A stretch of DNA of 64,000 nt from Brienomyrus brachyistius (Eukaryota > Chordata > Actinopteri > Osteoglossiformes > Mormyridae). The notes beneath the pieces were generated by a model. That model ran no database searches. It was not told the origin of the DNA and saw nothing but the letters and a program-made list of their open reading frames with translations. Shown in pieces: positions 51,807-60,800 of this stretch. Each line of letters starts with the position of its first letter. The first letter of the stretch is position 1. The position numbers and the translations under genes are program-made. The stretch is from contig NC_064533.1 of NCBI RefSeq assembly GCF_023856365.1, positions 28,986,618 through 29,050,617 of the forward strand, in the 5' to 3' direction.

Positions 51807-51881
51807 TCAGTCTGACAGAATGTGCACGAATGACATGGGGAACACCCCCTTCCTTTCCGGCTGCCCTTCGATATGGCCAAT
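51807..51881 (-). CDS. asap1: asap1 terminal coding exon: end of SH3 domain and stop
   Basis: IGHIEGQPERKGVFPMSFVH, then ILSD and TGA. It supplies the specificity-pocket residues of the SH3 fold. Too short to stand out as an open frame, it was found by searching for the expected end of the family. Acceptor TCTGTCACAG. Confidence 0.96.
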   Translation of the reverse strand: MGHIEGQPERKGVFPMSFVHILSD

Positions 51882-54800
51882 CTGTGACAGAAAACAATGA
51901 GGCAGGGTTACTAGAGGTTACCACAACAAATTAATCCGGCAGAACATTCACGAAGTAGGACATGCAGTATTCCATGAAAATGGTGAGCCCTCAGATCTGG
52001 CAGATTCTCTGCCGAAACCTCAAGCCTGGTATGCACTATACGTACTCACAAACCATTTTCGGAATTCTGTCCAGTTTCCCGAAAAAAAAAACACGGAGCA
52101 GCTGTTTACATTAGCTGGAGCGTTGAGGAATATTTATACATCTGCATGGTTTGGAGAAGGGTGACGGATGGGCACTCACCCACCACTCCTGGTCCTCCTC
52201 CCCTGTCACCACAATCACCTCCCCCTCCGCGAACGTTAGCTCGTCGTCGTTGTCAGCCTGGCACTCATAGATGGTCTTTACCCGCCTCACTTTGGCTTTA
52301 CCCTGCGGGGAGATGCCTACGTTATTTGGAAAAACTCCCACGGTTGGAAAAAACACATGACTACATCAACTGGTGTCTCTAAATTGCCCATAGTGTGATT
52401 TGTGTGTAAGTGCATGTATCCTATGGTGGACTAGACTGCCCGGCTGGGTGTACCCCGCCTTGTGCCCTATGCCTCATGGGATTAATTCCAAGATGATTAA
52501 GTCTAGATACCAAGAAGCTACCAGTAAAGTGCACACCCACAGTTCTTAGTTCTGGAGGAAAATGCTTTTATTATGTTAGTACTGGATATATGTTACGGTG
52601 TAATATGGACGCACGTTTTCATCATAAATTTCTAATTCCATAGTTACAGTGGAACTTGAATTTTAATAATACATGTACATATATAGGAAGGGACTCTGTA
52701 TAATTTTTATCTGCACAGTTCATCATCCTTATTCATTAAACCATAATGCTGTTTAATGAAAAAATCCCCAGTGTAGCTGGCTTCAAACGCTGCCCTAAAT
52801 CATGTATGCATTTCTGAAGAATGAGAGGCCCAGGGAGCCACTCATCGAACAGCAAGTTGCAGAAAAGATCATGAGATCATGACTGATAGTCCTGCTTCTG
52901 GCACTAGGAAAGCAGTTCGCATCCTAGCTGTGCTTTGGGAACAATGGTGGTGGGCTTTTTATTCAGTGTAAATATGCGAGTACTTAATTGTGGTCTTCAA
53001 AACATTTTTAACATCTCTCGGTTCTTTGTGCATAAAAACTCTTTGGACGGGGAGTAAGGAAGCACCGCCTACTGTATGCAAGGAGGAGGAACTTCCTTTG
53101 GACGTCGGCACAGGAACTCACAGTGTTTATCTTTCTGGGCAGCGGCACTGGCATCTCACTGGCGCCGGCCGGGCCGCCATTGGTGTCTTCGCTCGGCTGT
53201 TTGGGCGATGGTTCCACCAGCTGACTGGGGGCCGGCAAATCCGAGGGCTGGGATTTGGGCATCGGCTCCCCGGAGAGGGGCTTCTGGGCAGGTTCAGCTA
53301 CTGGGGGCTTCGCACCGATGTCAGAGAGCTGGGGCTTGGGAGGTAGGTCCTTAATTTGGGGCTTGGGGGGCAAGTCTCCCAGCTGGGGTTTAGGAGGAAG
53401 GTCAGACAGTGGAGGTTTAGGGGGTAGCTCTCCAGGCTTAGGGGGCAGCTCGGAGATCTGGGGCTTGGGTGGAAGATCTGCCAACTGGGGCTTCTCTGGC
53501 AGGGGAGACTTCTGGAGAACCTCGGTGGATTGGGGTGACTTCTGAAAGATCTCGGCAGACTGGCCGCTTTTGTCCATAGAGGGGTGGTGGATGGTGTCTA
53601 TTTTCCGCAGTGCCACTGAAACAGGACATCACAGTTCTTATGTGATTAACCTGGAACCGTGTGAGCTTGTTGGTCTGTTTCCTATATATACATACTACAT
53701 CTCCAGCTGCTGCCTGCAGTACAATGACTCAACTGGATTAAAGCACACTGATCCTAATCTGTAACCCTGCAGGAAATTTATTTAAGAGTTCAGGTGATAC
53801 CTAAACCAGCAGCACCTTCAGTAGTCTGAAGTGTAGTACCATCGCAGAGGATTAATGTTGGTCAAAGAAGCATGACTACTGGCTCAGAAACTCTAGGAAT
53901 CACATCCTACCTTTTTGAGGTAGTTTGGGAAGGACCCTTGGACCAAGTGTAGATTTTGTGGTACCTGAAGCAGAACTGAAGGACAGAATAAAAGAGAACA
54001 TTTTCTGGTGAGACGTCTCCAAATGAGGGCAACAATACGAACAAAAATGCTACACGTTTATTCCCTATGTTGCAAGAATTTGAAAATGTAACTACTTAAA
54101 ACAGGACCCAAGGACAGCCTGTCATGTGATTAATGGTTTCACTCTGGTTGGTTGGTCCGAGGAGGTCCAAGTACCTTTGCTGCTGTAGAATGCCCTCGAA
54201 CTTGTTGGATGAAGGAGAAGTCTTGTTCAAAGAAGGTGGAGTCGAGTCATTTCCTGCAAGCGTCAGATTACGCAAGGAATTTTCACCATGTACGTTTAGC
54301 CATGTAGAATCTCTGAGTTTTCACAAACATCAGACAAGGTGTAGGGTTTGGATATCATGAAAACTATGAACACGGCTGGCGTTACCTAAACATAGAATAT
54401 TTAAGGCTAGGGCAAATACAGGGTCTACGGGGACATCGACCCAGCTGAAAGCTAATTGGCCTCCAGGCTGCCCTCTCACCTGTCAATCACCGATTCAAAA
54501 CCTCTGTCACTGGCTAGCAATAAGGTTATCAAGAGGGGAATTTTGGCCCCTCTTATGCCCCCCCCCCCCCGTTAAAAATCCAAGCATCACTCCTGATTTA
54601 AGGAGATGTACATACTTTACCATGGCAAAGCAGTTAATGATCAGTGTTACTTTGGATCTGCTGTTAGAGGTGGAACTCTGAGGAGCTCAGTGTTAGGTCT
54701 GTTTTATTGGCACAGGTGGTGGGTCATCAGGCTGAGTGGCTCCTGGCTGGTTAAGCTGGTTGGTGAATCAGTTAAGCGGATTACCGCCATTAATAACATG

Positions 54801-57800
54801 CTCATACCCAAACATAATGTGGTTGGCATAGCAGCAAATGGGTCACCGGTAAAAATAACTCTCCGTTTTAGGTCTAAGGAGTGCTTGGCTAATTAACAAA
54901 AATCATGGTGTGTGAGTGAGTGGTGTGTGAGTGAGTGGTGTGAGTGTGCCCTGCAATGGGAGGGCACCCCATCCTGTGTTGTTCCCTGCCTTCTGCCCAC
55001 AGGCTCCGAATAGGATAAGTGGGAACAGAAAACGGCTGGATGTATGGTTTGTAATACTGAAACCAGGCAGTACTTCGTGATGCACGTGAAAATATCGAAC
55101 GGTTTTAGCGGGTCAAGGTATAACACAACAATAAAATTATATACCAATAATTATTATTAATATTATATAGTTATTTTTACTATAACTGTATTACTATGTA
55201 TTGCATTTTTTTTAGATTTAGTTCGTAACCTGGGGACTGCCTCACGACTGTCAGGAATGTTTAGGAATCCGCCCTGGCAAGTAACATCCATGAAACTGGG
55301 GATATGTATTCTTATATTGATAGAAGTGCAAACGACAACACAGAAAATGACTAACAACATTACAAAACAGACAGAGATGGGTAGACAGACAGAGACAGAC
55401 ACAGATAGAGCAGTAGACAGACAGACAGACAGACAAAGACACAGGCAGAGAGCAGACAGACAGAGACAGACAGTCAGAGAGTAACTGAGGTCAGTCCTGC
55501 AGGACTTGTGCACAAGCGGCCTGTTCATTCCGGTGAATTCAGGAAGTCCACCCCAAACATGCACATTGGTCTCCTTTAACCTTCCCCTTAATGTTAAACC
55601 AGTCTTAGAGAGAAAACACCGCAGTCTATTACAGCCCACCCCCCCCCCGCTTTGTTCCTCTGCAGCCTGCATCTCCGGTTACATCAGATCATATTCCCTC
55701 CTGGTTTTATTCACAGCCAACTCACCCCAAGCGATCCCACCTTTACTCTGGGGGCCGTGAGGTATTGGGCTGGGTGGGTCAGACAGGGTGCGTTTGTGCC
55801 CAGGGGGAGGGGGCGGCGGCCTCTTCTTGGACAGGGTAGAGCTCCCCCCAGGAGCCTGTGAGCTCAGAGGGAGGGAGGAGGGGGGGGCGCAGAAAGGAAC
55901 TGGAAGAGGGAGAGAAAATATATGCTCTAAGCGGCCTGAGGCCAGGGCATGAGGGGGTGGGGCCCAGACAGATGGGGGCGGGGCCATTATGCATTTCAAT
56001 GAGGGTGTTTTCATCCAACACGAGCTGTAAGTGGCCAGAGGCCAGGGAGGTGAGGGGGAGGAGCTCAGACAGACGGGGGCGGGGCCATTATGCATTTTAA
56101 TGAGGGTGTTTTCATCCAACACGAGCTGTAAGTGGCCAGAGGCCAGGGAGGTGAGGGGGAGGAGCTCAGACAGAGGTAAGTGGGGTCATTTCAATAAGGG
56201 CATTTTCATCCATCCATCCACCAAAGTTTGGTCTGACCCAAGTGACATGGAAACTGTGGAACAGTAAAGAGATGCATGAACTGCAGAAAACTGCAGTGTG
56301 GTGTCTGAAGGAGCCAACTCTGAAGAGTTCTGAAGCTCAGGAGTTTCCCTCCATGATAAGGAGAGAGCGAGGTTCTCTCTGTCACTACAAAATCATTAAA
56401 GCAGCACTCAGATGAATGGCTGCAGGAGTGGAGCCCGGAATTCATGCGCTCTAGGTTATGACAAACGCACAATATCAAGCTGAACTTGGGCCAGCCTCTT
56501 ACAAAACTTAACCAGGCCTTGATCTACAATTATATCCACTCAGCTAAATGTGTCTGGGGCTTTTAAATGACGGTGCGTATGGGTGAAAGATGGTGACAGA
56601 CTAAGTGCAAGTCATACTGCAGTGGCATATGATGGAAATTTGCTGCCTCTCGCATCCTGCTCACACATGACCCGTCATGCAGAATACTGGTGCGTTCATG
56701 CAGCGTTTGGCAGGTGTGTGACATTCCTGTGATCTTGCAGAACTTAACTGTTTACTGAAAAAAATACTCATCAGAAGGACGATCTCGTATACATGCCGAG
56801 TATTTCGACATGTCCTGCAGAGAGAGCAGTGCTATGCTTCACCTTTCCTGAAAGGGCAGCACTGTAGCCTCCCCCCCGTGGGTGAGGAGTTGCATGTTCT
56901 GTCCCAAGTCTTCAGGCTCCCCATGACCCTGGCACTGGATAACTGGCTAGACAAGTGTTTCCCAATCCAGTCCTTGGAGACCAACAGACAGTCGACATTT
57001 TTGCTACTAAGAGCTGTGAGGGAGCAAAAATTTAAACTGTCTGGTAGGGAGCTCCGAGGGAGCAAAAACATGGACCGACTGTGGGTCCCCGAGGACTGGA
57101 TTGGGAAACACTGGATTAGAAGATGGATGGATGGATGGATGGGTTTACTAAGTGAGGATGACTACCTCTCATGAGTAACACTGACATTCAGAGCAACAGA
57201 GGTTGTTGAGTCACCGGTGGCCATTTTGTACTACTTACACAAAATCACTACTGCACATGTAACGGGCTCAGACCCCTGAACAGGAGTGATCGGCAATTTA
57301 ATGTCACATTTAAGGGACCCTTAGGCCTTAGATTCACTAGTAAGCGGTTTTAATAATACTTTAAGCATAACCAGCCATATAACCAGCTGTTTGTGTAAGT
57401 GATCAATCAGGAGATGAGTATTTTATTATTGTAGTTTAGCCAATAAACTAGGTTGTAATGTACCAGCTGGAACCGCAGCTGTAATTTTCTAAAAGAGTAA
57501 CGTCACCTATTAAAATTGTGCAGTAACTCCGATCTCAAAGAAACATTACGTATTACCCGAAGCCTGCGACCGCTGTGACACATTGTGCTGGGGGACAAAC
57601 TTCAAGCCAATTGAAGGGAAAAAAAATTCCAAAACTCACTGAATCCACTGAACACGTTATGGAGAAAAATTCTGTGAACTTTAAGGAAAGTTCTTTGTTC
57701 AATTACACGAGGACTGGCTGTGTTTTGGTCCCCATATGATGAGGAAGCCTGACTTTAGGTCATTGGTCATGTCGAGGAAAAAAAATGAACTGAATGAGTT

Positions 57801-60800
57801 TCGCTTGTCAATTTTAAATTTCTACAAGTCTAGAACTGTAGAGTAGCCTGTTGGATGTGGTATACAGTAAGGATACAAGTCTTAATGGTTCTTATTTTAT
57901 CAGTACATGACCCCATCATATAACAGAACATATAACAGAATAATACAACAGAAGGCTAAAGCTCAATTACAGACATCAACTTGCCACTGGAAAATTTCAA
58001 AATAATCCCCAAGTCTGTATTTGACCAAACCTGCCCAGCCAATCTATGCAAACAGAATAATACTCCACAAGTGTAGACAGAGCTCCCAGTGTGCAAGGTA
58101 AGGGTGTGAATGTGTGGGTTTGGCAGAGATACAATAGTGCAAAAGTCCTGCGATATGATGACGCAAAATCGCCAAATGCTATTTCATAATTACCTATATC
58201 TCTAACTTTCGTTTTTCCCGGTTAAACAGCACAGGGCTGTGGGAATCTCCCAATTACAACTGACACACATCCACCCGTCAATGTACACATATGTCAGGAT
58301 GGTGACGGGGTAGCAGGCGGTGTGATTAACACACAGCGCTGAAAATGCTTGAGATGTTGGAAAGCCGTTATTAATGAGCGTGAAAAAATCTGACCCCATT
58401 AGCTGAAGGTAAGTCTTGGAGAAAATTGGACAGAAATATTACACTTTCCTCCACTACTTTACATAAAAATGGCCATTTTTGAGTGTGCATGTGTGTGTAT
58501 ATCCCTTGTGGAATCCTCACCATGTTCCTGTAGGGGGCGCTGTGTGCTGCTAAACTGCCATAACAGGCTGCTTATCAGTGCAACTAGGGGGAAGAAATAT
58601 GGCTGTATAATACAGAAGCCACGTCCTGCAGAAACGCTCCATTTTCAGTCAGGACGAGGATTATCGGACCCATGCTATGGAGAGAACTGAGGAGGGGGCC
58701 TTCCCCGTGATCAGGGGGTTTTACCTTTAGCTGCATTCCGGGGGGGCAGGGGAGGGCCGTCTGTGACGGGTGAGGTGGGCGAGTCAGTGGGGGCGCTGTT
58801 GGTGAAGGCGCCGTAGGAGAGACGCTGCTTGTCCCGGAGGCCGGTGAAGCTGGGGAGGGACAGCTTGTCCTGGGGGGAGATGCTGGATGGGTGGCAGAAG
58901 CTCTGGGGCCGAGAGGAGCGCTCCTTCTTCACGGGGCTGGGCTGCAAGGGGGCACCGTGGGGGAGCATTAGAAAGAGCCAGAGCGACTGCACCAACCAAT
59001 CACAGGCAGAACTGCATCCGGGGATGACAGGCGGGGAGACACAAAGCGACAACAGGGTAACAGGCAGGATTACACAAGGGGCTGACAAGGGCACAGGTGG
59101 GGTGACACAAGGGGGGCTCCAGTAGCATGACACAAGGGGGTAACTGAGGCACAGGTGGGGTGACACAAGGGGGCTCGGGCAGGATGACACGGAGGGGGCT
59201 TGGACAGGGTAACACATGGGGACGATGAGGTAACAGGCGAGGTGACACCAGGGGGTCAGAAGCGGGGCCACAGATGGGGACTGACCTTGTCATCTAGGTC
59301 GTCGTCGCTCTCGTCCATCTCCTCCAGCCTCCACTCGTATTCCACGTGGATGTGGGGGTTGAACTTTCCGGCAGCCGCCTGCATCAGCTGGGGAACGGAG
59401 GGAGGGGGATGCAGGCGTGTAAGGCATGGGGGGGGTGCTAACCAGTGTTACATACGACTACAGGGAGGTCACTGCATCTCCCTAAGGAACGAGGCTACAC
59501 TCCAGAGCACATGCTGACAGGACACTTATCAATACAACATGGAAGCCTCAACGAGTAGGATTCTCGGCAATTAACAGAATATCGAGGGTGTGTGGGGGGG
59601 GGGGGGTGTCAATGCTCTTTCTACACAAAATACGTAATATTCAACAGGCCTGTTGTTCACATATTACCCCTGGAAACACAATCAAAGCAAGAAAACAGAA
59701 ACACCAGGAATCCGCTAAACTCCCTCATTAATGAAAAATGAATAAAATGAAAAACAGACACATTCCATCCAGCTGCATTTATTCTGCTAGCTGAACATTA
59801 ATCACCAAACGAGAGAGCAGACCACATCACAGCAGAGAGACGATGGGTCATGAATTCACTCCAGTGCGAGGACAGCGTCCTCTTTGTACCGATACAACTC
59901 ACGTCTTTTGAGTTTAGGACAAAACGTCTGTCAAAGCGAATACTTGGCGCATTCAGCCCGAACCACAGTCATATATTCTAAGTGGAGAGCTGCACAACAT
60001 TTAAATGAGGCCACCTAGTGGTAGCATGTGGTACTGTTCTAAAGTACCATACCAGATGAATTTCTAGACAACATAATATGTAATACACATAACACTCTCC
60101 CACCAGCACACTTACAGGCTCCTCACACTGGGATTTCCTTAGTCGCTTGGCAACGTCCAGTGCAGTTTCCCCATTTTGATTGGCTGAAGGGAAAGAAAAT
60201 ATATATTTCCATCCTGTTGATTAATGATGGGTCAGGAAGGTAAAAATGAATCATATGCCATAAAATTTAACGGCTCTGTGAGATGTCCATGCTAATATGT
60301 CTCCATGTAACAGTGACCTTCACAGAACCAGTATGTGTTTTTCAGTCCCAGAATCCTCTGGGGCAGAGGCAAAAGGGGTGTGGTACTGACTGATGTCAGT
60401 GGCTGGCTTGCCCCTCAGGAGTAGCTTCAAGCACTCGTGCTTCTCGTAGATGCAGCAGTAGTGCAGGGCTGTGTTGCCATTCTCCGTCTGTTTATCCAGA
60501 TTGCCGCTGTGCAGACACAAACGGAGGGGGTTAAGGATGGGGGGGGGGGGGGGGGTCATATGGGGTCATCTATATGACACAGGGTTAGTGTCAGACAGAG
60601 GTGGAAAGTTCTGGTCCAGAAAGTAGGAATCCAGACCAAGGTTTTATTTCAACCAACCAGTTGAGGATAAAGAGTCACAGTCACAGAGGACTCAACTGGT
60701 TGGCTGAAGCAAAACCTTGGTCTGCATTTATACTTTCTAGACCTGAACCCCTTCCTGTCACATCATAATCAGAAACCTAATGGTCTGTTGACCTTTATAA

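Noticed and set aside
52990..53545. Plus-strand Gly/Trp-rich frames
   Set aside because: They are the antisense shadow of the asap1 proline-rich exon.
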